A DNA stretch of 20,357 nucleotides, taken from the NCBI GenBank assembly GCA_027578815.1, contig JANBTH010000335.1, positions 1 to 20,357 of the forward strand, in the 5' to 3' direction. Position 1 is the first letter of the stretch. Each line of letters begins with the position of its first letter. The translations under genes were made by a program, and so were the position numbers. This DNA is from Coemansia sp. RSA 1804 (Eukaryota; Kickxellomycota; Kickxellomycetes; Kickxellales; Kickxellaceae). Below the pieces are notes generated by a model, which saw nothing but the letters and a program-made list of their open reading frames with translations, ran no database searches and was not told the DNA's origin. Positions 1-8,598 of this stretch are shown piece after piece.

Positions 1-99
1 GACTTGTTCTACTCCGACTACAAGATGATGACCATGGGGATTGCCCGGTGGAGTATGACGACCGTGCCAAAAAGACAGAGACAGGCTCAGCATCGTTAA
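1..99 (+). CDS. C-terminal fragment of an unidentified protein, cut by the left edge
   Basis: The first frame is open from base 1 to a TAA at 97-99 and gives 32 residues, beginning DLFYSDYKMMTMGIARWSM and ending in a basic, glutamine-rich tail (PKRQRQAQHR). I take it as the true frame because nearly all codons in the first 66 bases end in C or G, as in the conserved genes of this window. The competing third frame, open to base 389, uses AT-ending codons and runs into AT-rich, plainly non-coding sequence. I do not recognise the family. The start and most of the gene lie outside the window. The fall in GC just after the stop fits a 3' untranslated region. Confidence 0.6.
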   Translation, partial: DLFYSDYKMMTMGIARWSMTTVPKRQRQAQHR

Positions 100-849
100 C
101 ATCGACATCACTAACACTTAATACATGGAATCCTCCCTTTTTTCTTTTAGCTTTAGTTATATTTATCACTTCTTTATCTCTTGTACATTATTACATTTCT
201 TTCCTCTCTATTGAATTGACTAGATCGCAATCCATAACCCTGCTGCAGCACGCATCTTTGTCTTTCTCTTTTTCCGAGGAAGAAGAAGAAGAAGAAAATG
301 TGACGCCTGGAAAGAGAGCTACGTTTAAGATGTCTCATATTGATATATTTAAAACTTCAACAATTATTGGCTGTGCTCTGTCGCTTTAACAGCTGCTCAC
401 AAAACCGGTGCGTCGAATTTAATCACTCAAGACACGGCTATGATATTAATGCCAGCACATAATATTACCGGCAATTCAGAACTACACTTGAGCATTTACC
501 AGCAAACATTTTGTCTTGTTCGCCTGGCAACCACCCTAGATAGTTGAACAGATTTAATATTCATTTTTTGCACTCAATGCAGTTTATTTGACTTTATAAA
601 CACAAACAAAAAACTAATGAACAGAAAAAATTAAATATTTTCTTGTTTTCCCTATGCTTGCACTTTCACTTCCTTTTTTTGTCTGCTTTAAATCTTTAGA
701 TTTGTTTGTCTTGTTATTTTCAAACATGAACAGTTATTACAATTGTAATAAGAACAGTCGGGAACAGAAAACCCACAAAAGAGCAATTTCATAGGGCTCT
801 TCAACCCTATGAGTTTCTAGGAAAGAGTATATTCAACCAGTGAAACCAA
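100..849. other. AT-rich intergenic region with a short GAA repeat
   Basis: This stretch lies between the left gene fragment and the 3' end of the orphan gene at 850-1446, so it should carry the 3' ends of two convergent transcripts. It contains a GAA microsatellite at about 279-297. It also contains TTTATT at 583-588, which reads as AATAAA on the minus strand and could be the poly(A) signal of the 850-1446 gene, about 260 bases beyond its stop. I see no RNA gene and no conserved coding frame. Confidence 0.5.
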
Positions 850-1446
850 TCACATATTTCTAAAATTTGACGACAATATTGCCTGTTTCATTACACATCG
901 CTTGTCTTCACACTCTGCTTGTGTTCTTAATTCCATTATAATACTGTTCCTAGCCCTTCCAATTAGCTCCTCTTGGATTCTGGGTGGTAGCTGATTCCAT
1001 TCTAAATAAAAAATTCGGATTTCAGCAAATTTGCCTCTTTCTTTTTTCATTATAAATGCCTCTTCATTTTTTTCTTTCAAATAAAAGTATTTTTCTATCC
1101 ACGCTTTGTCATTTATGGAGTCAATCTTTCTGGTTGATCTAACATTAAATTGCTTTGCTGTTTTAAATTGCCCCTTTGCCACTTCAATAAAATCTTGCTT
1201 TGTATATTGCTTCAGAAGATCATTGACCTTATCTTTCAATGCTATTTTCCTTTGAGCCCTGGCATCTATTAATTTAGATCCCACGCTGAATACTGAAGAA
1301 ACTTTGTTGAGTGTTGAGGGTTTTTTCTTGGGTGCTGTAGGTTTTTTTGAAGGTGCTGAAGAGCCTGCTTGATATGGTGGAGGTTTTGCATTGGGAGGTG
1401 GAGTTGTAGCCGCTGTTTTTCTTCTTCTTGAACCAAAAATAGACAT
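850..1446 (-). CDS. Orphan basic protein of 198 aa with a PPPY motif
   Basis: I do not recognise this protein. Residues 1-50 are disordered, basic and proline-rich, with RRRK at 7-10, PPPY at 22-25 and runs of lysine to about 44. Residues 50-190 look like an ordered, charged helical domain with several aromatics (EKYFYLKEKNEEAF, FYLEWNQLPP). There is no signal peptide and no membrane segment. The start is the first ATG, with a purine at -3. A TATA box lies about 125 bases upstream, so I think the gene is expressed. A basic N-terminus with a PPxY late-domain motif and a length near 200 aa also describes rhabdoviral matrix proteins, so an old viral insertion is possible. A lineage-specific fungal protein is equally possible. 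The codons are AT-rich, unlike the neighbouring catalase. Confidence 0.55.
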   Translation of the reverse strand: MSIFGSRRRKTAATTPPPNAKPPPYQAGSSAPSKKPTAPKKKPSTLNKVSSVFSVGSKLIDARAQRKIALKDKVNDLLKQYTKQDFIEVAKGQFKTAKQFNVRSTRKIDSINDKAWIEKYFYLKEKNEEAFIMKKERGKFAEIRIFYLEWNQLPPRIQEELIGRARNSIIMELRTQAECEDKRCVMKQAILSSNFRNM

Positions 1447-2492
1447 TTCTAAGAACTGGATGAGATAGGAGTTGTTTGTTTAACGATAGACGTAAAAGAT
1501 AGTAATAGAAAGCTGATGAAGGAAATAAAATAGTTTTTTTTTGAAGGAGGGTTGAAGATGTTGCTTCTTTTATAGGGTTGAGTTTTCTATAGTTTAACCA
1601 ATTTTTTGTTGCAGCTCAAAATGTTGGAAACTAGTTATTATTAATATATCCAAATTCCATATATCATTCTACATAGACAAGCTCTTTAGATTATGATTAA
1701 TCATTTGATATGCAGCTGACATTGCGTAAAGAGCCCAAACAGATAGAACACATGAGCTCGTTTTTTTATTTTCAATTTTTTTATCGGTACAGCCTGTTAT
1801 GATATAAATGAAGGTATATTGAATAACCAACAAGCTAGATAAAGTCCAACTGGGATCACGAGGGGGTATCCTGGAAGGGTTGGGCTTTATGTAATACCTG
1901 CTAAACACGATACCGGCCTAATCCTTCGACACAGCCTATGTATAAAGATGCTGGAAAACGAGGAGAACGTCAATGCTACATATAAAAGATAAAACACATA
2001 TTAGTCTTAATTACATGATTGCGATCATTATTGCAGCTGATAATACCCGTTGTCATTTGGGGTTTGGTGACGATGCATAAAAGCATGGTGACGTTGGTAT
2101 GAAGGGTCTAGAACGGACAAACAGAAAGAATATTTAGCTTTGCTTTATTATACTCTTGTGCTGATGTAACCAACGGCCCAGGCATAACTTAATGCTGATA
2201 CTATGTTAAACGTCACAGCACCCTAGTCCAGTAAAGCAATAAATGTTATTTAAAATTTAACGTAAAGCGGGCAGGAGCAATTCCTCTGTTCGTTTTGCTA
2301 TCTCATTCTTTGCTCTATCGGCAATTCAAATTATACTTTTCAACGTCTACTATTTCGCAAAGAAAAAAGCTGACTGTATTTTCTTTTTGGAAACCACTCA
2401 GGAAGCAACAATAAAGACCAACGTGCTAACACCGGTTGATTGACAACTAGACAGCCAACTCCATCTCACCGTCACCAGCGAAACCAGAAGCA
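1447..2492. other. Divergent intergenic region between the orphan gene and catalase
   Basis: The region holds the upstream DNA of both the minus-strand orphan gene and catalase. The orphan side has a clear TATA box (1567-1574). The catalase side is pyrimidine-rich between about 2280 and 2400 and shows no strong TATA. A 79-codon minus-strand frame at 1669-1908 starts only at GTG and has no recognisable content. I see no RNA gene. Confidence 0.4.
1567..1574 (-). promoter_or_regulatory. TATA box of the 850-1446 gene
   Basis: The minus strand reads TATAAAAG, 121-128 bases upstream of the ATG at 1446. The leader between them is pyrimidine-rich. The position and sequence fit a fungal core promoter. 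Confidence 0.5.
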
Positions 2493-4013
2493 ATGATTCC
2501 TCCGCCAGAGAATGTCAAGCAGGATCTCAATGCTGCGACATCGACGCAGATGCCGGCAGGCCAGGATCTCGGAGTGATGACCACGGGCACGGGCAATCCG
2601 GTGATGGACAACCAGACAACGCAGACGGCCGGATACTACGGCTCCGTTCTGCTGAAGGACTTCCACCTGATCGACAAGACGTCGCACTTTGACCGCGAGC
2701 GCATTCCCGAGCGCGTGGTGCACGCGGTGGGCGCCGGAGCGCACGGATACTTTGAAGTGACCAAAGACATCTCGCATCTCACGTGCGCAAAGTTCCTCAG
2801 CGCAGTCGGCAAGCGCACGCCCGTGTTTACGCGCTTCTCGCTGGTGGCAGGCGAGCGCGGCGCATCCGACACGGTGCGCGACGTCAGGGGCTTCTCGGTC
2901 AAGTTCTACACGGAGGAAGGCAACTGGGACATGGTTGGCAACAACACGCCGGTCTTCTTTGTCCGCGATCCGCTCAAGTTCCCCGACTTCATCCACACGC
3001 AGAAGCGCGACCCAAGAACCAACCGCCAGAACCCAGACATGAAGTGGGACTTCTGGTCGGAGGTGCCCGAGTCGCTGCACCAGGTTTCGATTCTGTTCTC
3101 CAACCGCGGCACGCCCGACGGATTCCGCCACATGCATGGCTTCTCCAGCCACACGCTGGCGCTGGTCAAGGAGGACGGATCGCACGTGTATGTGAAGTGG
3201 CACTTCCGCACGGACCAGGGCATCAAGAACCACTCGGATGCAGAGGCCGCGCAGATGGCGGCGACCAATCCGGACTACTCGAACGAGGATCTGTTCGAGG
3301 CCATTGAGCGCGGCGACTACCCGTCGTGGACCGTCTACGTCCAGATCTTCACGCCCGAGGAGGCGATGAAGATGAAGTACAATCCGTTCGACGTCACCAA
3401 GGTGGTCAGCAAGAAGGACTTTCCGCTGCACGAGGTCGGCCGCATGGTTCTGAACCGCAACCCGGAGAACTACTTTGCCGAGGTCGAGCAGGTGGCATTT
3501 GCGCCGTCGCACATGGTGCCGGGAATAGCGCCATCGTCCGACCGCATGCTGCAGGGCAGACTGTTTAGCTACCCGGACACGCACAGACACCGGCTGGGGC
3601 CCAACTACCTGCATCTGCCGATCAACAGCCCGATCAACAAGGTGCGCAACCACCAGCGCGACGGACTGATGTGCGCAACCGACAACGGCGGGAGGCTGCC
3701 AAACTACGAGCCAAACACGTTTGGCGGGCCCCACGACAGCCGCCGCGCCATAGACGTCGTCACAACGAGTGCGGATGGCGCCGAGGGCCACCACACGTAC
3801 CAGCTGACGGATCTGGACTTTGACCAGCCGAGGGCGCTGTACAATCTGCTCGACGACAGCGAGAAGCAGGATCTGGTCACCAACATTGCCGCCAGCATTG
3901 GCGCCACGCAGACAAGGATCCAGCGCAAGGTCGTGCCGCACCTCAAGCGCATCCACCCGGACTACGGCGCGCGCGTCGAGGCCGAGCTGAAGAAGAGCAA
4001 CCCGGACTACTAG
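2493..4013 (+). CDS. Monofunctional heme catalase, small-subunit clade
   Basis: Breaks hydrogen peroxide into water and oxygen using heme b. The 506-aa protein is full length for a small-subunit catalase. The distal site FDRERIPERVVHA contains the catalytic His77, and the distal Asn is N150 (DMVGNN). The proximal heme tyrosine is Y360 in the signature RLFSYPDTHRHRLGPNY. The first 45 residues are a loose extension rich in T, Q and N. The usual lysine after the catalytic VVHA is valine here (V79). The protein ends SNPDY, with no C-terminal SKL-like peroxisome signal, so a cytosolic enzyme is the simplest reading, although internal targeting cannot be excluded. The start is the first in-frame ATG, with G at -3. 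No intron is needed. Codon use is strongly GC3-biased. Confidence 0.97.
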   Translation: MIPPPENVKQDLNAATSTQMPAGQDLGVMTTGTGNPVMDNQTTQTAGYYGSVLLKDFHLIDKTSHFDRERIPERVVHAVGAGAHGYFEVTKDISHLTCAKFLSAVGKRTPVFTRFSLVAGERGASDTVRDVRGFSVKFYTEEGNWDMVGNNTPVFFVRDPLKFPDFIHTQKRDPRTNRQNPDMKWDFWSEVPESLHQVSILFSNRGTPDGFRHMHGFSSHTLALVKEDGSHVYVKWHFRTDQGIKNHSDAEAAQMAATNPDYSNEDLFEAIERGDYPSWTVYVQIFTPEEAMKMKYNPFDVTKVVSKKDFPLHEVGRMVLNRNPENYFAEVEQVAFAPSHMVPGIAPSSDRMLQGRLFSYPDTHRHRLGPNYLHLPINSPINKVRNHQRDGLMCATDNGGRLPNYEPNTFGGPHDSRRAIDVVTTSADGAEGHHTYQLTDLDFDQPRALYNLLDDSEKQDLVTNIAASIGATQTRIQRKVVPHLKRIHPDYGARVEAELKKSNPDY

Positions 4014-4330
4014 GAGTACTTTGTTTAGCTTAGCTTAGAAAGCATATTCAGCAGCAATGACAGGACAGGAAGTTGCTTCTAGCAAATATAAAAAAAATTG
4101 TTTGTCTTCTTTTTCGTTCGCAAGTCAGTGGTATATTTTATTTTTGGAACCGTTGGCTTTTAGATTTAAGCAATAGTGCGTGTGCGCATTGCATTGAATG
4201 AATGGAACCTCGACTTTCATGGCTTGGCGGCGGCTGCACTTTTGGTTCTGATTTTAGTTGTGGTTGTGGTTGCAGAGGCTGAAAAGATGGAAGGGAGGGT
4301 CACGAAGCGGGGAGCGCTGGCGCTATTATT

Positions 4331-4346
4331 AGCCACCGCGGTGGCT
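4331..4346. promoter_or_regulatory. Perfect palindrome AGCCACCGCGGTGGCT
   Basis: The 16 bases equal their own reverse complement. They lie about 540 bases upstream of the oxidase start and 320 bases beyond the catalase stop. A symmetric GC-rich site with a central CCGCGG is the kind of target bound by a dimeric transcription factor, for example of the Zn2Cys6 class. Binding is inference. Confidence 0.35.
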
Positions 4347-4724
4347 TGCGCTTGTCTGATTGCTATTTCTGGGATGTTTTGGGCGCGCTCATTCCAGAAC
4401 TCCAGCAATTAGCTGGGATGCGCACAGACAATCGGCCGCCAGCTGGACAGATCAAGCCGCGCACGCCCATTTGCTTGCCATTGTGTCAGCATAGGAAGAA
4501 GAAAAAGGATCTGTGGAGCAGGGAGCGCGGGAAGGCCAAGAAAAAAACAAGGAGCTGTGGGACTGGGCTGGCTCTGATTGTCTGCATCGCCTTGTGCTGC
4601 TTTCCATTGTTTCCGACGATGGAATAGGATGAAATGGAATGAACGAAGGGCGCGAGGAAATAAGAGTGGCAACCGACACGCAAATGTCAGTCAGTACTTG
4701 CCAAAGGAAAGAAGTGGGGCTAGA

Positions 4725-4731
4725 TATATAA
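4725..4731 (+). promoter_or_regulatory. TATA box of the multicopper oxidase gene
   Basis: TATATAA stands 153-159 bases upstream of the ATG at 4884, the only strong TATA word in the proximal promoter. It implies a leader of roughly 125 bases. Confidence 0.5.
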
Positions 4732-4883
4732 GCAGGCAGCGAGACAGGGCGCACGGCGGCCTGGCGGCCAAGGCCGTGGAAAGCAGCAGCCAAAGCCAGT
4801 CCTAAACCATTTACAGATCCACAGACATTGCACCATTATAACCTACCTACCTTTCCAACACATCCGCTATACACCTTCTCGCG

Positions 4884-6560
4884 ATGCGCGCACCGGCAAC
4901 CTGGATAACAACAGCAATTGCGGTGGCCGCCAGCTGGAGCAGCAGCTGCTGCTGGGCGCGCGTGGTGCATGTCAGCTGGGACATCGGCTACGTCAGCGTC
5001 AACCGCGACGGCTACGCGACGCGGCGCGCAATCGGCGTCAACGGCGCGCTTCCGATTCCGGCGCTGCACGTGAGCGCCGGCGACACAATCGCGCTGCACG
5101 TGCGCAACTCGCTTGACGAGCCGACGGCGGTGCACTTCCACGGGCTGTTCCAGAACGGCACGGCGTACGGCGACGGCGCAGGCATGACGACGCAGTGCGG
5201 GATTCCGCCGGGCGGCTCGCACACGTACGTTGCGGCGACTGGGCGGCAGACGGGCACGTTCTGGGTGCACGGCCACTTCCACGACCAGAACGCCGACGGA
5301 CTGCGCGCGCCGCTTGTGATCCACGAGGCGGCTCCGCCCGCGGACTACGACGCCGAGTATCTGTTCTCGCTGGAGGACTGGTACGACCAGCCGTTTGCCG
5401 ACCGCATGCGCGTGGTTCTGGATCCGCGCGGCAAGTTCCCGCCGGATCCGTCGTTTCCCTACGGACTGGTCAACGGCTACAACGGGAACGAGACCCAGCC
5501 GATCCGCTTTGAGCCGGGCCGCCGGTACCGCATCCGCGTGGTCAACATGTCGCTGACCGAGTGGTTCCGCTTCAGCCTGCCCGGCCACCGGCTGCGCGTC
5601 ATCGAGGCCGACGGCGTGCGCGCGCAGCCATGCGACGTCGACGCGCTGGATCTGGGTCCCGCGCAGCGCTACTCGGCCATCGTGCAGGCGCACGACTCCG
5701 TCGCCGCCAACTACATCTACAACGCCACGCTGTACGCAAACTTTGTGCCGCGCGTGGCAGGCATGAATCCGCGCGTGTATCTCGGTTCCGTCGAGTACGC
5801 TGCGGATGCGCCCACGCATGTTCCGCCGCCGCCCGCCAGCGATGCCGCGCTGCAGCTCCCCGACGACTCCGCAATGCAGGCGCTTGACGGCGAGCCGCTG
5901 CTCGAGCCCGTGGATGCGCGCATCTCGCTGCTCGCCACCAGCCATAAGTACGCCGACGGCACGACGCGCGCGCTCTTTGAAGGCCTCGCTCCATTCAACA
6001 TGTCGGTGCCAGCCGTGCCAGCGCTCTTCACTGCTGCCTCCGTCGGTGAGCTGGCGCTGGATCCGGCCGTCTACGGCCCGCAGGCGTGTGCACATGTGCT
6101 GCGGCACCTGGACGTAGTTGAGATCGAGGTCAGAAATCCAACCGACATCGACCACCCGTTCCACATGCACGGCCACACCTTCCAGATCGTCGAGTACGGC
6201 CCATCGTCGGCCGGAAGCGGGCAAAACGCAACCGCCGCCGCAAGGATTCCGCTGCGTCGCACCTCCCGCATACCGATGCGGCGCGATACGCTGGTTGTGC
6301 GCACCGGCGAGTATGTGCGCATCCGCTTCCGCGCCGACAACCCGGGTGTCTGGCTGTTCCACTGCCACATGGATGTGCACTTTGCGCTGGGCTTGGCTAT
6401 CACGCTGGTCGAGGCCCCCGATGTGCTGCAGCAGCGCATGGTTATTCCGCAGGAGCTCGTCAATATGTGCTTGGCTCAGGATGGCCTTCACGCCTCGGGC
6501 AACGCTGCTGGCAACGCTGGCCTTGACATGTCTGGCATCCTTCCGCCGCCCGCATGGTAG
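4884..6560 (+). CDS. Secreted Fet3-like multicopper oxidase without a membrane anchor
   Basis: Oxidises a substrate, most likely Fe(II) by family resemblance, and reduces oxygen to water with four coppers. All four copper motifs are present: HFHG (84-87), HGHFH (129-133), HPFHMHGH (424-431) and HCHMDVH (493-499), with L504 at the type-1 axial place as in Fet3. The blocks PMRRDTL and RADNPGVW are Fet3-like. Residues 1-25 look like a signal peptide, and N-glycosylation sequons occur (for example 91-93, 202-204, 220-222). The second motif has HGH where the family usually has HSH. Unlike Fet3, the 558-aa protein ends in a proline-rich tail (PPPAW) with no transmembrane helix. No FTR1-type permease gene lies in the window. 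A laccase-like role on phenols is the main alternative. The start is the first ATG after a TATA box. Confidence 0.9.
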   Translation: MRAPATWITTAIAVAASWSSSCCWARVVHVSWDIGYVSVNRDGYATRRAIGVNGALPIPALHVSAGDTIALHVRNSLDEPTAVHFHGLFQNGTAYGDGAGMTTQCGIPPGGSHTYVAATGRQTGTFWVHGHFHDQNADGLRAPLVIHEAAPPADYDAEYLFSLEDWYDQPFADRMRVVLDPRGKFPPDPSFPYGLVNGYNGNETQPIRFEPGRRYRIRVVNMSLTEWFRFSLPGHRLRVIEADGVRAQPCDVDALDLGPAQRYSAIVQAHDSVAANYIYNATLYANFVPRVAGMNPRVYLGSVEYAADAPTHVPPPPASDAALQLPDDSAMQALDGEPLLEPVDARISLLATSHKYADGTTRALFEGLAPFNMSVPAVPALFTAASVGELALDPAVYGPQACAHVLRHLDVVEIEVRNPTDIDHPFHMHGHTFQIVEYGPSSAGSGQNATAAARIPLRRTSRIPMRRDTLVVRTGEYVRIRFRADNPGVWLFHCHMDVHFALGLAITLVEAPDVLQQRMVIPQELVNMCLAQDGLHASGNAAGNAGLDMSGILPPPAW

Positions 6561-7099
6561 TTCAAGTAATAAGGGCAAACCATCTATTACACTCGTGCCA
6601 GGAAGTCAGACACATGAGCAACATCTAGCTATAAAGTTAGCAAGGTTTTTTTTTACAGAGTACATAATATAATTATTTCTTACATTATTTATTCTGATGA
6701 GTAAAAAAAAGAAGAGGGTTAAGCAATACCACGCATGCTTCTAGTTATTGGCACATTTGTATGCACAACTAACATAGCGTATAGCATATAGCCATATTGT
6801 CTCAAACACCTTGCTTTTAATATGCTGCAAATATATGCTAATTAAAGCGCGTTATTACTTTTTCTCTATCTCTGCCAAAAAAATTACTCAGGTGAATGGT
6901 ATTCTTTGAAATTATATTCTTTGTGTCTATTTTGTTATTAGTACTTGCTTAAAACCCAAGCTACTGTTAAGAATAAAAATTATCAACAGGAGAAAAACTA
7001 TATAAATGCTTATGCTGCTGCAATATATGCTGCCTAGATTAAAATAAACAAGAGCCTGATTTCACAATAAAATATTTATTAGCTCACAAATTAATATCA

Positions 7100-7117
7100 A
7101 AGCATATTAATATGCTT
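7100..7117. repeat. 18-bp perfect palindrome
   Basis: AAGCATATTAATATGCTT is identical to its reverse complement. It is the most regular member of the scattered ATATGC words in this AT-rich tract. Confidence 0.5.
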
Positions 7118-7524
7118 GCGGATATATGGCAATTTCATATATGAGCAGCGTCAAATATGTAGTTGCTTTTTCTAGGTTTATTACTCCTCTGAGTGATCTA
7201 CTATTTGCTAATTATTTAAATATTGTAGTTTTGTTTAAACCAATACATAGTAAAAGCATGCTATTCAATATAAAATGTGTGCAATTATTGTCCAAGCTAA
7301 TAGCTCATGCTAATTACCAGTTTATAAAATATTCACAAAACCCTGGCAATGTGAACAACATTCTAACAAATTTTTTAATTACTATGAATTTATTTCTGTA
7401 GTAATGGAATGTTGACTACTGTAAAAACCATTAGCATTTCAAGTATCAAAAGAATTTTATCAAGATTTTCAATATTTGTATTAAAAACTACTAAACTTTT
7501 ACTATCTTTTCCAATACAGGATCA

Positions 7525-7530
7525 TTTATT
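7525..7530 (-). terminator. Poly(A) signal of the 7546-7845 gene
   Basis: The minus strand reads AATAAA, starting 15 bases after the stop of the 7546-7845 frame. This is a suitable place for a short 3' untranslated region. Confidence 0.4.
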
Positions 7531-7545
7531 GGTTATAATAGCCTA

Positions 7546-7845
7546 TCACTTTCTTTTTTTGCGTGATTGACCTCTAGAAACATTTTTAATAATATCACTT
7601 TTTTTTCCATTTTTTTCTACCATAGACGTATATAAACCACTTCTCCAAATTTGGGTTGCTTCTTGTTTAGTTATGTTCATTGTTCTTTTAATTTGATGAA
7701 TTATGTCATTATCAAGTTCATTTATCTCTGAAATACTGGTATTGTTAGTAATTTTTTTCTCAGCTGAATATTTCCTACCATCTGGTAAGGTAACTTCTAC
7801 TATCATCTTATCTGAAATTAATCCATTTCCTCCTTGTGGTGCCAT
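7546..7845 (-). CDS. Small orphan protein of 99 aa with a basic tail
   Basis: I do not recognise this protein. It opens MAPQGGNG, continues with a beta-like stretch (MIVEVTLPDGRKYSAEKK, about 14-31) and a helical acidic part (EINELDNDIIHQIKR), then a tryptophan-containing segment (QIWRSGLY). It ends with a basic tail SRGQSRKKRK that could act as a nuclear signal or bind nucleic acid. There is no signal peptide and no membrane helix. The start ATG has A at -3. A TATA box about 125 bases upstream and an AATAAA just beyond the stop make a compact transcription unit. Codons are AT-rich, unlike the conserved genes. It resembles the other two minus-strand orphans in layout, but I see no shared protein sequence. 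Confidence 0.5.
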   Translation of the reverse strand: MAPQGGNGLISDKMIVEVTLPDGRKYSAEKKITNNTSISEINELDNDIIHQIKRTMNITKQEATQIWRSGLYTSMVEKNGKKSDIIKNVSRGQSRKKRK

Positions 7846-8598
7846 TTTTCTTATGTTTTACTTAATGTTAAAAAGTATATCAACTGGTGGTGTAAGTTTT
7901 TAAGATGAGTTTTAGCTGAATAGATTTTAATGATGAATAAAATTTTGAGATGGAAGAGGTTGGCCATTTATATAATGGGCGAAATCTAGGCAAGTTGTGT
8001 TGAAATGTACATGCAAATTTTCTACATCAGCTTATGCATAGCTTGTATCTGATGATAATGATAATGTAATAATTATGCATTAAACAAATGACAGTAAGTA
8101 GCTGTGCATGGACACAGATTGAGAAATAGATATTACTACCACATGTTTTTGGCATACACTCATACTTCACATAGTGAATAGGGATGAACAGACTGGTTCT
8201 TTCTAAGTGTAAAAAACAAGTTGTTATACTGGAAGCCAGTAAAATGATACTTTATCAATTGCACATGATCTATTGGATAATGCCATTGATGACGGCCAAT
8301 GTCTGAAATTTTTTATTCCTGCAAGCTTCTGTCATCACTTATGTCACACTGTACAAAGTGCAATTGGCTTCACTGGTTGAATAAACAATTGCTAAAGCTA
8401 TTAGAATTAAAAAATCTTTAAATTTTGTCATTATTAGATTACCTGGAAAACAGTCACATGACCATATATTGGTTAATACAAACATTATTCTTTATTTTTG
8501 TCAAATAAAGAACAACACAGCTGTAACAATATCAATAACACATTAGCGCTAATATTAGTTAACATAATCAACATTAAAAATATAATGGATTATTTCTA
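7846..8598. other. AT-rich region upstream of the 7546-7845 gene
   Basis: It contains the TATA box at 7968-7974. Beyond that, both strands hold only short open stretches broken by stops. I see no conserved gene and no RNA gene. The right end abuts the TA dinucleotide that flanks the inverted-repeat element. Confidence 0.4.
7968..7974 (-). promoter_or_regulatory. TATA box of the 7546-7845 gene
   Basis: The minus strand reads TATATAA, 123-129 bases upstream of the ATG at 7845. This is almost the same spacing as at the 850-1446 gene. Confidence 0.5.

Larger units (their letters stand above)
4014..4883. other. Catalase 3' region and promoter of the multicopper oxidase
   Basis: The first 130 bases are AT-rich and probably hold the catalase 3' untranslated region. 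From about 4170 the sequence becomes GC-rich without a convincing gene. It holds a perfect 16-bp palindrome at 4331-4346, a TATA box at 4725-4731, and a run of overlapping GGCGGCC/GGCC words at about 4755-4778. Short open frames occur on both strands, but none has a recognisable domain. Confidence 0.45.
6561..7545. other. AT-rich intergenic region with recurring ATATGC words
   Basis: No convincing gene is present. The word TATGCT/AGCATA recurs many times between about 6720 and 7270, including TATGCTGCAAATATATGC near 6820, a similar stretch near 7012, and the palindrome at 7100-7117. A 91-codon plus-strand frame at 7126-7401 has only AT-rich codons and hydrophobic composition, so I do not call it. 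Confidence 0.4.

Noticed and set aside
48..389. Open frame with a hydrophobic segment after the left gene fragment
   Set aside because: It starts only at GTG, overlaps the GC3-consistent frame ending at 99, and its later part is AT-rich with a GAA microsatellite encoding a glutamate run.
1669..1908. 79-codon minus-strand frame
   Set aside because: GTG start only, no recognisable content, lies in an intergenic region without promoter signals of its own.
2472..3956. 494-codon open frame antisense to catalase
   Set aside because: It mirrors the GC3 bias of the catalase gene; its translation is rich in V, R, L and H with no domain, and catalase on the other strand is unambiguous.
4836..6578. 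580-codon open frame antisense to the multicopper oxidase
   Set aside because: Same cause as at catalase: strong GC3 bias leaves the reverse strand free of stops. The sense strand has all four copper motifs.
7126..7401. 91-codon plus-strand frame
   Set aside because: AT-rich codons and a random-looking hydrophobic composition in DNA of very low GC; no family features.
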